The notes beneath the pieces are model-generated. The model worked only from the letters and a program-made list of their open reading frames with translations. It was not told the DNA's origin and did not search any database. From Candidatus Beckwithbacteria bacterium (lineage in GTDB: Bacteria > Patescibacteriota > Microgenomatia > UBA1400 > UBA1449): a stretch of 36,397 nt of DNA. Both the position numbers and the translations under genes were made by a program. Location of the stretch: assembly GCA_012798485.1 (NCBI GenBank), contig JAAZND010000065.1:1-36397 (forward strand), given 5' to 3'. Below, one piece after another: positions 15,761-23,576 of the stretch (position 1 is its first letter; the number at the start of each line of letters is the position of its first letter).

Positions 15761-15803
15761 TCATTATTAATTAATAAATAAAATTTATTTGAAAGGAGCC
15801 AAG

Positions 15804-16982
15804 ATGGCAACATTTGACAGAACAAAACCTCATATGAATATTGGGACCATTGGTCACGTTGACCATGGTAAAACCACCCTTACTGCAGCTATTACAACTA
15901 CTTTAGCTAAAAAAGGGTTGGCTCAAGCTACTGCTTATGATCAGATTGATAAATCTCCAGAAGAAAAAGCTAGAGGGATTACAATCTCTATTACTCATGT
16001 TGAGTATGAAACTGATAAAAGACATTATGCCCATATCGATTGTCCAGGACACAAAGATTACATCAAAAACATGATTACTGGTGCAGCCCAGATGGATGGA
16101 GCTATTTTGGTCGTGGCTGCTACTGATGGACCAATGCCTCAGACTAAAGAACATTTACTTTTAGCTCATCAGGTTAATGTTCCAGCTATAGTTGTTTTTC
16201 TTAATAAATGTGATATGGTTGACGATCCAGAACTGATCGATCTTGTGGAAGAAGAAGTGAGAGAACTTTTGAAAAAATATGAATTTCCAGGTGATGAAGT
16301 TCCTATAATCAGAGGAAGTGCTTTAAAAGCCTTGGAAGGTGATGCTGCCGCTCAAGAATCTATCAATAAATTAATGGAGGCAGTTGATAATTATATCCCA
16401 ACTCCTGTAAGAGATTTGGAAAAACCATTCTTAATGCCAATAGAAGATGTCTTTTCTATCAAAGGTAGAGGCACAGTTGTCACTGGAAGAATTGAAAGAG
16501 GAGTTGTCAAAATTAATGATGAAATCGAAATTGTTGGCATTAAAGCCGCTAGAAAAAGTGTTGTCACAGGAGTCGAAATGTTTAGAAAACAACTTGATCA
16601 AGGTCAAGCTGGAGATAATGTTGGAATTTTACTTAGAGGCATTAACAAAGAAGATGTAGAAAGAGGTCAAGTTTTAGCCAAACCAGGAAGTATTACTCCA
16701 CATACCGAGTTTGAAGCTCAGGTATATGTGCTTTCCAAAGAAGAAGGTGGTAGACATACTCCTTTTTTTAATGGTTACAAACCACAGTTTTACATCAAAA
16801 CTACTGATGTGACTGGAGAAGTTATTTTACCAAAAGGCGTAGAAATGATTATGCCAGGAGATGATGCCAAAATCACTGCCAAACTTATCGTTCCTATGGC
16901 TATGGAAGAAGGTCTTAGATTTGCTATCAGAGAAGGTGGTAAAACTGTCGGAGCTGGAGTTATTACCAAAATTATTAAATAA
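15804..16982 (+). CDS. tuf: Elongation factor Tu
   Basis: EF-Tu delivers aminoacyl-tRNA to the ribosome. I start it at ATG 15804 (392 aa, MATFDRTKPHMNIGTIGHVDHGKTT). The TTG at 15789 lies inside the strong Shine-Dalgarno region GAAAGGAG (15791-15798) and is rejected. Seen are G1 GHVDHGKT, RGITIS, G3 DCPGH with the catalytic His83, NKCD, and the domain II/III blocks ending GLRFAIREGGKTVGAGVITKI. Residue 84 is Lys where E. coli and most bacteria have Ala. It is the only gene here with a clear Shine-Dalgarno sequence, fitting very high expression. rpsJ follows. Confidence 0.98.
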   Translation: MATFDRTKPHMNIGTIGHVDHGKTTLTAAITTTLAKKGLAQATAYDQIDKSPEEKARGITISITHVEYETDKRHYAHIDCPGHKDYIKNMITGAAQMDGAILVVAATDGPMPQTKEHLLLAHQVNVPAIVVFLNKCDMVDDPELIDLVEEEVRELLKKYEFPGDEVPIIRGSALKALEGDAAAQESINKLMEAVDNYIPTPVRDLEKPFLMPIEDVFSIKGRGTVVTGRIERGVVKINDEIEIVGIKAARKSVVTGVEMFRKQLDQGQAGDNVGILLRGINKEDVERGQVLAKPGSITPHTEFEAQVYVLSKEEGGRHTPFFNGYKPQFYIKTTDVTGEVILPKGVEMIMPGDDAKITAKLIVPMAMEEGLRFAIREGGKTVGAGVITKIIK

Positions 16983-16994
16983 GAAATATATTAA

Positions 16995-17024
16995 GAGGGC
17001 TTAAGGCTTTGCCTAAGCCCTCTT
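16995..17024 (+). terminator. Strong hairpin between tuf and rpsJ
   Basis: AGAGGGCTTA (16995-17004) pairs with TAAGCCCTCT (17015-17024), with an inner GGC/GCC pair set and one bulged A. The tail is TTTCAATTTT, a weak U-tract. It probably gives partial termination or a processing/stability boundary, lowering rpsJ relative to tuf. Confidence 0.65.
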
Positions 17025-17055
17025 TCAATTTTAAACTGTCCAATTTTAAAATATT

Positions 17056-17367
17056 ATGGCAAGTGCACAACGAATTAGAGTCAAATTAAAAGCTTTCGAT
17101 CATCGTATTATCGATGAATGTAGTAATAAAATCTTGCAAACTGCTCTTTCTACTGGAGCTAAAGTAATTGGTCCTGTACCATTACCAACCAAGAGAAAAA
17201 GATTTCCAGTTTTAACCAGCCCTCATACTGATAAAGATGCAAGAGAACATTTTCAGATTTTGACTCATAAAAGACTTATTGACATATTGCAACCAACAGA
17301 TAAAACTATTGATTCTTTAATGCATTTGGAATTGCCAGCAGGAGTTGGGGTAGAAATTAAAATGTAA
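17056..17367 (+). CDS. rpsJ: 30S ribosomal protein S10
   Basis: S10 is a 30S head protein and also the NusE partner in antitermination complexes. The 103-aa protein shows RIRVKLKAFDHRIID, the block GPVPLPTKRKRF.VLTSPHTDKDAREHF, and the C-terminal LPAGVGVEIK. It is separated from tuf by a hairpin and from rplC by a promoter and terminator, so S10 here travels with tuf and not with the L3 operon. Confidence 0.97.
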   Translation: MASAQRIRVKLKAFDHRIIDECSNKILQTALSTGAKVIGPVPLPTKRKRFPVLTSPHTDKDAREHFQILTHKRLIDILQPTDKTIDSLMHLELPAGVGVEIKM

Positions 17368-17389
17368 TTGTTGATAACAGATTTGGTGT

Positions 17390-17418
17390 TTGAATTTTTA
17401 GAGAAAATAGAGTAAAAT
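17390..17418 (+). promoter_or_regulatory. Promoter of the rplC (S10-spc) operon
   Basis: TTGAAT (17390-17395), a 17-bp spacer and TAAAAT (17413-17418), 23 nt after the rpsJ stop. The transcript would have a leader of about 125 nt containing a terminator. Confidence 0.6.
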
Positions 17419-17483
17419 ATCAGAGTTTTATGCAACAAACAGAAAAAATAATAATTTATTGATTTTTTCGCAACAGATTGGAA

Positions 17484-17518
17484 GGTTTTTTAAAAACCCG
17501 CCAAGAACGGGTTTTTTT
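17484..17518 (+). terminator. Terminator with competing antiterminator arm before rplC
   Basis: AAAAACCCG (17492-17500) and CGGGTTTTT (17508-17516) form a 9-bp stem followed by more T. The left arm can instead pair with GGTTT just upstream (17484-17488) as a 5-bp hairpin with a 5-nt loop, so the two structures are mutually exclusive. This is the layout of a transcription attenuator, though it could simply end tuf-rpsJ transcripts. Confidence 0.7.
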
Positions 17519-17549
17519 ATTGGTTTTTTAAAATTTTAAGATAAAAATT

Positions 17550-18302
17550 ATGAAATCATTTTACGGATTAAAAAAAGACCAGACACATGTTTATAATAAA
17601 GACGGCAAGAGGTTGTTTATTACTAGATTAGTAGTCAATCCTCTTAAAATTGTTCAAGTTAAAACAACTGACAAAGAACAATATAACGCCTTACAAGTGA
17701 GCATTGGTACCAAAAAAAGAAATACCAAAGCTATTGTTGGACATGTCAAAGATCTTAATTTAAATCCTTTGCATCTTAAAGAAATTAACTTAGAACAAAC
17801 TTTGGATAAAAAAAGAGGCGATGAAGTTAAAGTCAGTGAAGTGTTTAAAGTAGGAGATGAAATCCAAGTTCACAGCAGATCAAAAGGTAAAGGTTTTGCT
17901 GGAGCAATGAAGAGATGGAATTTTAAAGGTGGACCAAAAACTCATGGACAATCAGATAGAGCAAGAGCAGTTGGTTCTATTGGTCAAGGTACTTCTCCAG
18001 GAAGAATTTGGAAAGGTAAAAGAATGCCTGGTCATATGGGAGATGCTATTGCTTGTGTCAGAGGATCAGTTGTTGTCAAAATTGATGAAGCTCAAAATGA
18101 ACTTTGGATTACCGGAAGTGTTCCTGGAACCAGAAATAATTTAGTAAGATTAACCAAAGTAGGAGAAACTAAATTTGCTGGCCTTGATAAAAGATATGAA
18201 AAACAAGAATCAAGCATTGAGAATAAAGAGGCAGAAGTTGATATTAAACAAGAAGCTAATCAAGAGGTTAAACCAGAGATTAAGGAGGAAGAACAAAAAT
18301 AA
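17550..18302 (+). CDS. rplC: 50S ribosomal protein L3
   Basis: L3 is an early assembly protein reaching the peptidyl-transferase centre. The 250-aa protein includes the diagnostic block GFAGAMKRWNFKGGPKTHG and GSIGQGTSPGRIWKGKRMPGHMG. The last ~35 residues are a Glu/Lys-rich tail not found in E. coli L3 (209 aa). It is the first gene after an attenuator-like leader. Confidence 0.97.
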   Translation: MKSFYGLKKDQTHVYNKDGKRLFITRLVVNPLKIVQVKTTDKEQYNALQVSIGTKKRNTKAIVGHVKDLNLNPLHLKEINLEQTLDKKRGDEVKVSEVFKVGDEIQVHSRSKGKGFAGAMKRWNFKGGPKTHGQSDRARAVGSIGQGTSPGRIWKGKRMPGHMGDAIACVRGSVVVKIDEAQNELWITGSVPGTRNNLVRLTKVGETKFAGLDKRYEKQESSIENKEAEVDIKQEANQEVKPEIKEEEQK

Positions 18303-18313
18303 ACGGATTGTTG

Positions 18314-18349
18314 AATGGTTAAACTGCTAAGTTTAGCGATTTAACCATT
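18314..18349 (+). repeat. Intercistronic hairpin rplC-rplD
   Basis: AATGGTTAAA (18314-18323) and TTTAACCATT (18340-18349) form a 10-bp perfect stem, with an inner GCTA/TAGC stem closed by AGTT. It ends 16 nt before the rplD ATG. Confidence 0.65.
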
Positions 18350-18365
18350 AAATAATAGAAAAAAT

Positions 18366-19007
18366 ATGAAATTTAAAGTTTTTGATCTTACCGGCAAACA
18401 ATTAGAAGATATGAATGTTAATAAAACCGTCTTCGAGACAAAAATTAACGATGTTTTGATGTCTCAAGCAGTAAGAGTATATTTATCTAATCAAAGACTG
18501 GCTAGTGCTCATGCTAAAACTAGAGGAGAAGTAGATAGAACTGGTGCTAAAGTTTATCGCCAAAAAGGGACTGGTAATGCCAGACATGGAGATAAAAAAT
18601 CTCCGATTTTTGTGGGTGGAGGTAAAGCCCATGGCCCAAAAGATCAGAATTATAAATTGAAAATTAGTAAAAAAATGATTAAAGCTGCTTTAAAAAGCGC
18701 TTTAAGTTTAAGAGCAAAAGAAGACAAAATTATCATTGTTGATGGTTTGGATAAAGTTAAAGAACCAAAAACTAAAGCTTTTGCCGGGTTTTTCACAAAA
18801 AGTTTAGGTAAAGAAAATATTTACAAAATCGCTTTAATTTTAAATAAAGAAGAAAGAATTAATGCTCCAGGAAAAAGTGCTCAAAATTTAGATCAGGTAG
18901 CAGTTTTAAATTGTGATAGTTTAAATACTTATGAAATTTTAAAAGCTAAAAGTTTAGTTTTAAGCTCACAAGCTTTAAAAGATTTAGAAGTTAGATTAAC
19001 AAAATAA
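18366..19007 (+). CDS. rplD: 50S ribosomal protein L4
   Basis: L4 lines the exit tunnel, and in E. coli it represses its own operon by attenuation. The 213-aa protein has the conserved loop RQKGTGNARHGDKKSPIFVGGGKAHGPK and the globular C-terminal domain. The ATG start follows a strong hairpin. Whether it regulates the attenuator before rplC is an open inference. Confidence 0.96.
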   Translation: MKFKVFDLTGKQLEDMNVNKTVFETKINDVLMSQAVRVYLSNQRLASAHAKTRGEVDRTGAKVYRQKGTGNARHGDKKSPIFVGGGKAHGPKDQNYKLKISKKMIKAALKSALSLRAKEDKIIIVDGLDKVKEPKTKAFAGFFTKSLGKENIYKIALILNKEERINAPGKSAQNLDQVAVLNCDSLNTYEILKAKSLVLSSQALKDLEVRLTK

Positions 19008-19016
19008 ATTATAAAT

Positions 19017-19403
19017 ATGAGACAGGATTTAGTTTTAGTTAGACCAATCATTACCGAAAAAACCATGGCTTTAGCCCAAATGAGTCAATTTACCTTTATG
19101 GTAAATCTTGATGCTAATAAAAATCAGATCATCAAAGCTATTGAAGATTATTTTAAAGTAAATGTAATTGAAATTAAAACTATTACTCTTAAAGGTAAAA
19201 TTAGAAGATTTGGAACTAAAAGAGTGCCAACTCAACTAGCTGGGACTAAAAAAGCTATCGTGACTTTGAAAAAAGGACAGAAAATTGATTTATTTGAAAT
19301 TGGCGATGAAAAAGAAGAGAAGAAAAAAGTTAAAAAAGTAGAAAAGAAAGAAAGTAAAAAAGAAACTAAGAATAAACCTGAAGTTAAAAAAACTGACAAA
19401 TAA
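19017..19403 (+). CDS. rplW: 50S ribosomal protein L23
   Basis: L23 sits at the tunnel exit and is the docking site for SRP and trigger factor. The 128-aa protein begins LVRPIITEKTM, shows FMVNLDANKNQIIKAIEDYF and V..I.T...KGK.RR, and ends in a Lys/Glu-rich tail of about 30 residues beyond the normal end. The spacing of 9 nt to rplD and 5 nt to rplB indicates tight coupling. Confidence 0.96.
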   Translation: MRQDLVLVRPIITEKTMALAQMSQFTFMVNLDANKNQIIKAIEDYFKVNVIEIKTITLKGKIRRFGTKRVPTQLAGTKKAIVTLKKGQKIDLFEIGDEKEEKKKVKKVEKKESKKETKNKPEVKKTDK

Positions 19404-19408
19404 GCAAT

Positions 19409-20239
19409 ATGGCTATTAAAAAAATTAAACCAACATCAAACGCATCAAGACATATAAGTTACATAGATAACAAAGAGATTACTAAAAAAGACCCAGAAAA
19501 AAGTTTAGTGAAGATTTTGAAAAAACATTCTGGACGCAATAATATGGGTCGTGTGACAGTCAGACATCAGGGTGGTAGACAAAAAAGATATTATCGCCTG
19601 ATTGATTTCAAAAGAGATAAAAAAGACATTGAAGCCAAAGTAGTTGCTATAGAATATGATCCAAATCGTACTGCCAATATTGCTTTATTATATTATACTG
19701 ACGGAGAAAAAAGATATATTTTGGCTCCAGAAGGCTTAAAAATTGGAGACAAAGTTGTTTCAAAAGAAAATGCAGATGTCAAACCAGGCAATGCCATGCC
19801 ACTAAAAAATATACCATTAGGAATGCCAATTCATAATATTGAACTTAGACCTGGTAAAGGCGGACAAATTATTAGAAGCGCTGGATCAGCTGCCATGTTG
19901 CAGTCAAAAGAAGGTTTATACGCTCATGTGTTATTACCTTCTTCTGAAGTAAGACAAATTTCAGTCAATTGTTATGCTACGATTGGTCAGGTTGGGAATG
20001 TTGATTGGCAGAATGTCAGCCTTGGTAAAGCAGGGAGAAAAAGATTAATGGGAATAAGACCAAGTGTTAGAGGTGTGGCTATGGCACCTAATTCTCACCC
20101 TCATGGAGGAGGAGAAGGTCGTTCTGGTATTGGTATGTCTTCACCTAAATCACCTTGGGGAAAGAAAACTTTGGGTCTTAAAACCAGAAAGAAATACAAA
20201 TATTTTAATAACATGATTATTAAAAGGAGAAGTAAATAA
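19409..20239 (+). CDS. rplB: 50S ribosomal protein L2
   Basis: L2 supports subunit association and peptidyl-transferase activity. The 276-aa protein has GRNNMGRVTVRHQGGRQKRYYR near the N-terminus, IPLGMPIHNIELRPGKGGQ, and the C-terminal RGVAMAPNSHPHGGGEGRS loop. That loop holds the conserved His at the active region. Length is normal. Confidence 0.98.
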   Translation: MAIKKIKPTSNASRHISYIDNKEITKKDPEKSLVKILKKHSGRNNMGRVTVRHQGGRQKRYYRLIDFKRDKKDIEAKVVAIEYDPNRTANIALLYYTDGEKRYILAPEGLKIGDKVVSKENADVKPGNAMPLKNIPLGMPIHNIELRPGKGGQIIRSAGSAAMLQSKEGLYAHVLLPSSEVRQISVNCYATIGQVGNVDWQNVSLGKAGRKRLMGIRPSVRGVAMAPNSHPHGGGEGRSGIGMSSPKSPWGKKTLGLKTRKKYKYFNNMIIKRRSK

Positions 20240-20260
20240 CATTATTTAAAAATAAATAAT

Positions 20261-20304
20261 AAATGCAAAATTATAATTGATTTTAAATTTTTTATTTTGC
20301 ATTT
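20261..20304 (+). repeat. Intercistronic hairpin rplB-rpsS
   Basis: AAATGCAAAAT (20261-20271) is an exact inverted match of ATTTTGCATTT (20294-20304). The right arm ATTTTGCATTTTAAATTTT recurs before rpsZ. It ends 13 nt before the GTG of rpsS. Confidence 0.65.
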
Positions 20305-20317
20305 TAAATTTTAAAAA

Positions 20318-20602
20318 GTGTCAAGAAGTTTAAAAAAAGGACCATATATCGATGAAAAACTTTTAAAAAAAGTTTCTAAACAAAAACAGGAAGGCAAAAA
20401 AGAAGTGATTAAAACTTGGGCAAGAGACAGCCAAATTTCACCTGAATTTGTTGGTCATACCTTTGGAGTTCATAACGGAAGAATTTTTGTCGAAGTTTTT
20501 GTCAATGAATCGATGGTTGGTCACAGACTTGGAGAATTTTCTCCAACCAGAACTTTTAGAGGTCACGGTAAGATGGTTAAAAGAGTTATTACAAAAACTT
20601 AA
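20318..20602 (+). CDS. rpsS: 30S ribosomal protein S19
   Basis: S19 forms part of the 30S head near the A site with S13. The 94-aa protein starts MSRSLKKGPYID and ends with the block HRLGEFSPTRTFRGHGK. The start is GTG with TCA as the second codon, right after an AT hairpin. Length is normal. Confidence 0.97.
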   Translation: MSRSLKKGPYIDEKLLKKVSKQKQEGKKEVIKTWARDSQISPEFVGHTFGVHNGRIFVEVFVNESMVGHRLGEFSPTRTFRGHGKMVKRVITKT

Positions 20603-20644
20603 AATCAATTCAAAAGTCAGAATTAAAAATTTAAAATTAAACAT

Positions 20645-21046
20645 ATGGAAATCGTTGCTTATCAAAAATACGTTAGAACCAGTCCAAGAAAAATTCAGCT
20701 TATTGCTGATGCAGTGAGACAGATGCATCCAACTCAAGCTTTGACCAATTTAGAGTTTATGCATAAAAGAGCTGCAGATGTTTTGAAAAGAGTATTAAAT
20801 CAGGCAGTAAAAAACGCAGTTAATAATAGTGGTTTAAACGAAAAAGATTTGAAAATCAAACACATCTTAGTTGAAAAAGGACCACAATATAAAAGATTTA
20901 ATGCAGCATCTAGAGGAAGAGCCAGAACCATTTTGAAAAAAACTAGCCATATTAAGGTTGTTTTAGAAGGTAAGGAAGTTAAAAAAGTTCAAGAAGAACC
21001 AAAAACTGATAAAAAAACAAAAGAAAATTCAAAGTTAAAAAAATAA
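20645..21046 (+). CDS. rplV: 50S ribosomal protein L22
   Basis: L22 lines the exit tunnel through a long beta-hairpin. The 133-aa protein contains KYVRTSPRKIQLIAD, the globular AAxxLxxxLxxAV.NA pattern, and the loop FNAASRGRARTILKKTSHI. A Lys-rich tail of about 20 residues extends it. The 42-nt gap before it holds only AT-rich sequence. Confidence 0.96.
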   Translation: MEIVAYQKYVRTSPRKIQLIADAVRQMHPTQALTNLEFMHKRAADVLKRVLNQAVKNAVNNSGLNEKDLKIKHILVEKGPQYKRFNAASRGRARTILKKTSHIKVVLEGKEVKKVQEEPKTDKKTKENSKLKK

Positions 21047-21087
21047 AATTTAATTTTAGCTTTTTAACTTTTAAATAAAATTAAAAT

Positions 21088-21741
21088 ATGGGTAAAAAAG
21101 TAAATCCATTTGGATTTAGACTAGGATCACTTTATACATGGAAATCTCGTTGGTATGCTAAAAAACAAGATTATAAAACCTTGCTTTTACAAGATATTAA
21201 ATTAAGAGAATTTCTGATGGAGAAACTACAGAGTGCTGGCGTGGCTAAAGTTGAAATTGAAAGATCTATCAAAAAAATTACTGTTTATATCTATGTTTCT
21301 AGACCAGGTGTGGTGATCGGCAGAGGTGGAAAAGGTTTGGAAGATCTTAATAAAGAAATCAGAAAAAGATTAGATATTAAAGATGATGACAAAAATGCAA
21401 TGAAGATTGATATCAAAGTTGAAGAAGTAAAAGTGCCAGAATTACATGCTCAATTGGTAGCTGCTCAGATTGTCAATCAGTTAATCAGAAGATATCCACA
21501 TCGAAGAGCAGTTAATCAAGCTTTAGATAAAAGTATGGATGCTGGAGCAAAAGGAATTAAAGTTCAACTTTCTGGAAGAATTGATGGAGCTGAAATCGGA
21601 AGATCAGAAAAATACTGGAAAGGCAGCATTCCTACTCAAACTCTGAGATCAGATATTGATTATGCCGAAATGCCTGCTTTGACAAGATCTGGATATATTG
21701 GTATTAAAGTTTGGATTTATAAAGGAGAAAAACAAATCTAG
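21088..21741 (+). CDS. rpsC: 30S ribosomal protein S3
   Basis: S3 is at the mRNA entry channel. The 217-aa protein begins MGKKVNPFGFRLG and has the KH-domain motif VVIGRGGKGLEDL. The C-terminal block AQIVNQLIRRYPHRRAVNQAL and GRIDGAEIGRSE is also present. Length is typical. Confidence 0.97.
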   Translation: MGKKVNPFGFRLGSLYTWKSRWYAKKQDYKTLLLQDIKLREFLMEKLQSAGVAKVEIERSIKKITVYIYVSRPGVVIGRGGKGLEDLNKEIRKRLDIKDDDKNAMKIDIKVEEVKVPELHAQLVAAQIVNQLIRRYPHRRAVNQALDKSMDAGAKGIKVQLSGRIDGAEIGRSEKYWKGSIPTQTLRSDIDYAEMPALTRSGYIGIKVWIYKGEKQI

Positions 21742-21743
21742 GT

Positions 21744-21812
21744 TTTAGGAAATAGGGTTTAGGGATTAGTTTTTAATTCATAAACCTTAAGATCTAAACT
21801 TGGGAATTTACT
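21744..21812 (+). repeat. GGTTTTAGG-word spacer before rplP
   Basis: The gap rpsC-rplP carries GGTTTTAGG, AGGGTTTAGGG and a GGTTTA/TAAACC inverted pair. The AGGGTTTAG word is also found after rpsG at 12242-12250. No coding potential is seen. Confidence 0.35.
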
Positions 21813-21816
21813 AACA

Positions 21817-22233
21817 ATGTTACAACCAAAAAGAACCAAATATCGTAAACAATTTAGAGGCAGAAGAAAAGGTAAAGCTTATGGTGGCTCAAGTATTTCT
21901 TTTGGTGAATTTGGCTTGAAATCTTTGGAATGTGGTTGGGTGACAAGTCAGCAAATTGAATCGGCAAGAAAAGCTATTGCAGGATACACAAAAAGAGTTG
22001 GTAAAACCTGGATCAGAATTTTCCCAGATAAACCTTATACTAAAAGAGCGGCTGGATCAAGAATGGGTGGCGGAAAAGGTGACATTGAAGGTTATGTAGC
22101 TGTAATTAAACCAGGGAGAATTTTGTTTGAAATTGCAGGAATTGAAGAAGCAACTGCGAGAGAAGCCTTGACTCGTGCTGCCATGAAAATTGGTCTTAAA
22201 ACTAAAATTGAAACTAAGGAGATAAATTTATAA
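21817..22233 (+). CDS. rplP: 50S ribosomal protein L16
   Basis: L16 organises the A-site side of the 50S. The 138-aa protein starts MLQPKRTKYRKQFRGR and includes FPDKPYTKRAAGSRMGGGKGDIEGYVAVIKPGRILFE, diagnostic for the family. It has normal length and an ATG start without a Shine-Dalgarno sequence. Confidence 0.97.
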   Translation: MLQPKRTKYRKQFRGRRKGKAYGGSSISFGEFGLKSLECGWVTSQQIESARKAIAGYTKRVGKTWIRIFPDKPYTKRAAGSRMGGGKGDIEGYVAVIKPGRILFEIAGIEEATAREALTRAAMKIGLKTKIETKEINL

Positions 22234-22240
22234 TAGAGTA

Positions 22241-22296
22241 ATCGCTAATATACGAATAAGATATAATATACAAATTATTTAAAGCGTATCAGCGAT
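22241..22296 (+). repeat. Intercistronic hairpin rplP-rpmC
   Basis: ATCGCT (22241-22246) with AGCGAT (22291-22296), and ATACG (22250-22254) with CGTAT (22285-22289), form a two-step stem ending 6 nt before the rpmC ATG. The left arm contains AATATACGAATA, a word repeated before rpsI. Confidence 0.55.
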
Positions 22297-22302
22297 AGAA
22301 AA

Positions 22303-22515
22303 ATGAAAAAAAGTCAAAAAACAGAAATCAGAAATTTAAGTGACAATGAACTTAGTAAAAAATTGGAAACTATTTTAAAAGACTTAATTGATCTTAAAAT
22401 GAAACTTAATATGGGAACATTGAAAAATGTGCATCAATTGAAAAAATTAAAAAAAGAAATGGCTGTTATAAAAACCATTCAAGCTGAGCGAAAATTTGCT
22501 CAACAGGAAAAATAA
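22303..22515 (+). CDS. rpmC: 50S ribosomal protein L29
   Basis: L29 is a small two-helix protein at the tunnel exit next to L23. The 70-aa protein shows LSDNELSKKLETILKDL, LKMKL, and the C-terminal LKKLKKEMAVIKTIQAER, matching the family pattern. It ends one base before the rpsQ ATG. Confidence 0.93.
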   Translation: MKKSQKTEIRNLSDNELSKKLETILKDLIDLKMKLNMGTLKNVHQLKKLKKEMAVIKTIQAERKFAQQEK

Positions 22516-22516
22516 T

Positions 22517-22747
22517 ATGAAAACTTTAACAGGAAAAGTTATTTCAAACAAAATGGAAAACACCGTAACAGTTTTGGTGGAAAACATGTGGCAGCATCCA
22601 GTTTATCAAAAAAGCATTAAAAGATCTAAAAAATTTTTAGCTCATACTGATAAAAAAATTACTGAGGGAAAGTTTGTTGTTATTGCAGAAACTAGACCAA
22701 TTAGTAAAAGAAAAAACTGGAAAGTTTTGGAGGTTATAAAGAAATAA
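22517..22747 (+). CDS. rpsQ: 30S ribosomal protein S17
   Basis: S17 binds 16S rRNA early in assembly. I start it at ATG 22517 (76 aa, MKTLTGKVISNKMENTV), one base after the rpmC stop. A TTG 21 nt upstream would overlap rpmC and is rejected. The conserved AHTD and ETRPISKRKNWKVL blocks are present. Its stop codon lies inside a 30-bp palindrome. Confidence 0.96.
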   Translation: MKTLTGKVISNKMENTVTVLVENMWQHPVYQKSIKRSKKFLAHTDKKITEGKFVVIAETRPISKRKNWKVLEVIKK

Positions 22748-22771
22748 AGTTTATAGCTATAAACTTTATTT
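22742..22771. repeat. Perfect 30-bp palindrome across the rpsQ stop
   Basis: The sequence centred at 22756/22757 (AAAGTTTATAG then CTATAAACTTT, with AAAT and ATTT outside) is self-complementary over all 30 bases. It includes the rpsQ TAA and ends 8 nt before the rplN ATG. As RNA it would form a 13-bp stem with a 4-nt loop. Confidence 0.8.
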
Positions 22772-22779
22772 AAGATAAA

Positions 22780-23154
22780 ATGATTCAACTTAGAAGTTTA
22801 TTAAATTTAGCAGATAATAGCGGAGCTAAACAAATCAGAGTAATTTTGATTCATGGCGGAAGCAGAAGAAAATTTGGATATTTAACAGATGTCATTACGG
22901 CAGCTGTAGTAAAAGCTGATCCTAATGGAAATGTTAAAGTAGGAGATAAGGTTAAAGCAGTGGTGGTAAGAACTAAAAAAGAAACAAGAAGAAAAGATGG
23001 ATCTTATATCAGATTTGACGAAAATGCAGCTGTAGTAATTGAAAGTGTGACCAGTAAAAACCCAATTGCTAGCCGTATTTTCGGTCCTATTGCTCGTGAA
23101 GTAAAAGATGCAGGTTTTGCTAAAATTGCATCTCTTGCTCCAGAAGTACTTTAA
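22780..23154 (+). CDS. rplN: 50S ribosomal protein L14
   Basis: L14 lies at the subunit interface. The 124-aa protein starts MIQLRSLLNLADNSGAKQIR and contains KAVVVRTKKETRRKDGSYIRFDENAAVVI and RIFGPIAREV. The first residues are typical and the length is normal. Confidence 0.97.
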   Translation: MIQLRSLLNLADNSGAKQIRVILIHGGSRRKFGYLTDVITAAVVKADPNGNVKVGDKVKAVVVRTKKETRRKDGSYIRFDENAAVVIESVTSKNPIASRIFGPIAREVKDAGFAKIASLAPEVL

Positions 23155-23160
23155 ATTAAA

Positions 23161-23196
23161 TAGTTAATTAGAGAATTAGCTGCTTAGTTAATTAGT
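23161..23196 (+). repeat. Direct repeat TAGTTAATTAG x2 before rplX
   Basis: The 11-base word occurs at 23161-23171 and 23186-23196. Because TTAATTA is nearly self-complementary, the pair can also form a short hairpin. It ends 6 nt before the rplX start. Confidence 0.5.
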
Positions 23197-23202
23197 AAAA
23201 AA

Positions 23203-23547
23203 ATGACAAACTTAAAAACAAAAATCAAAGTCGGAGACCAAATAGAAGTTATTAAAGGTAAAGATTTGGGTAAAAAAGGTCAAGTAGAAAAAATTTTAAG
23301 AGAAAAAAGTAGAATCTTGGTTAAAAATATTAATTTAGTCAAAAAGCATATTAAGGCAAGAAAAGGAGTTCAAGGCGGAATTATTAGTGTTGAAAGACCT
23401 TTAAGTATTGCCAACGTGCAACTGCTTTGCCCAAATTGTCAGAAAAGAACTCGTATTGGGATTGAAGGCGAAGGGAAAAATAAACAGAGAATCTGTAAAA
23501 AATGTAAAGCACCTTTGGCTAGTAAAACCGAAGTTAAAAATAAGTAA
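23203..23547 (+). CDS. rplX: 50S ribosomal protein L24 with Zn-ribbon tail
   Basis: L24 is an assembly initiator. The 114-aa protein has the KOW motif GDQIEVIKGKDLGKKG and VKKHIKAR. The C-terminal part carries CPNC (76-79) and CKKC (98-101), a zinc-ribbon form found in many bacterial L24 proteins. The rplE start follows after 29 nt. Confidence 0.96.
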   Translation: MTNLKTKIKVGDQIEVIKGKDLGKKGQVEKILREKSRILVKNINLVKKHIKARKGVQGGIISVERPLSIANVQLLCPNCQKRTRIGIEGEGKNKQRICKKCKAPLASKTEVKNK

Positions 23548-23576
23548 ATCATGCTATCAAAATTAGCATCTAAACA

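Noticed and set aside
15789..15803. TTG start giving five extra residues to EF-Tu
   Set aside because: These bases contain the Shine-Dalgarno sequence GAAAGGAG; ATG 15804 gives the standard N-terminus.
20448..20717. Plus-strand ORF bridging rpsS and rplV
   Set aside because: Overlaps both real genes out of frame and shows no family signal.
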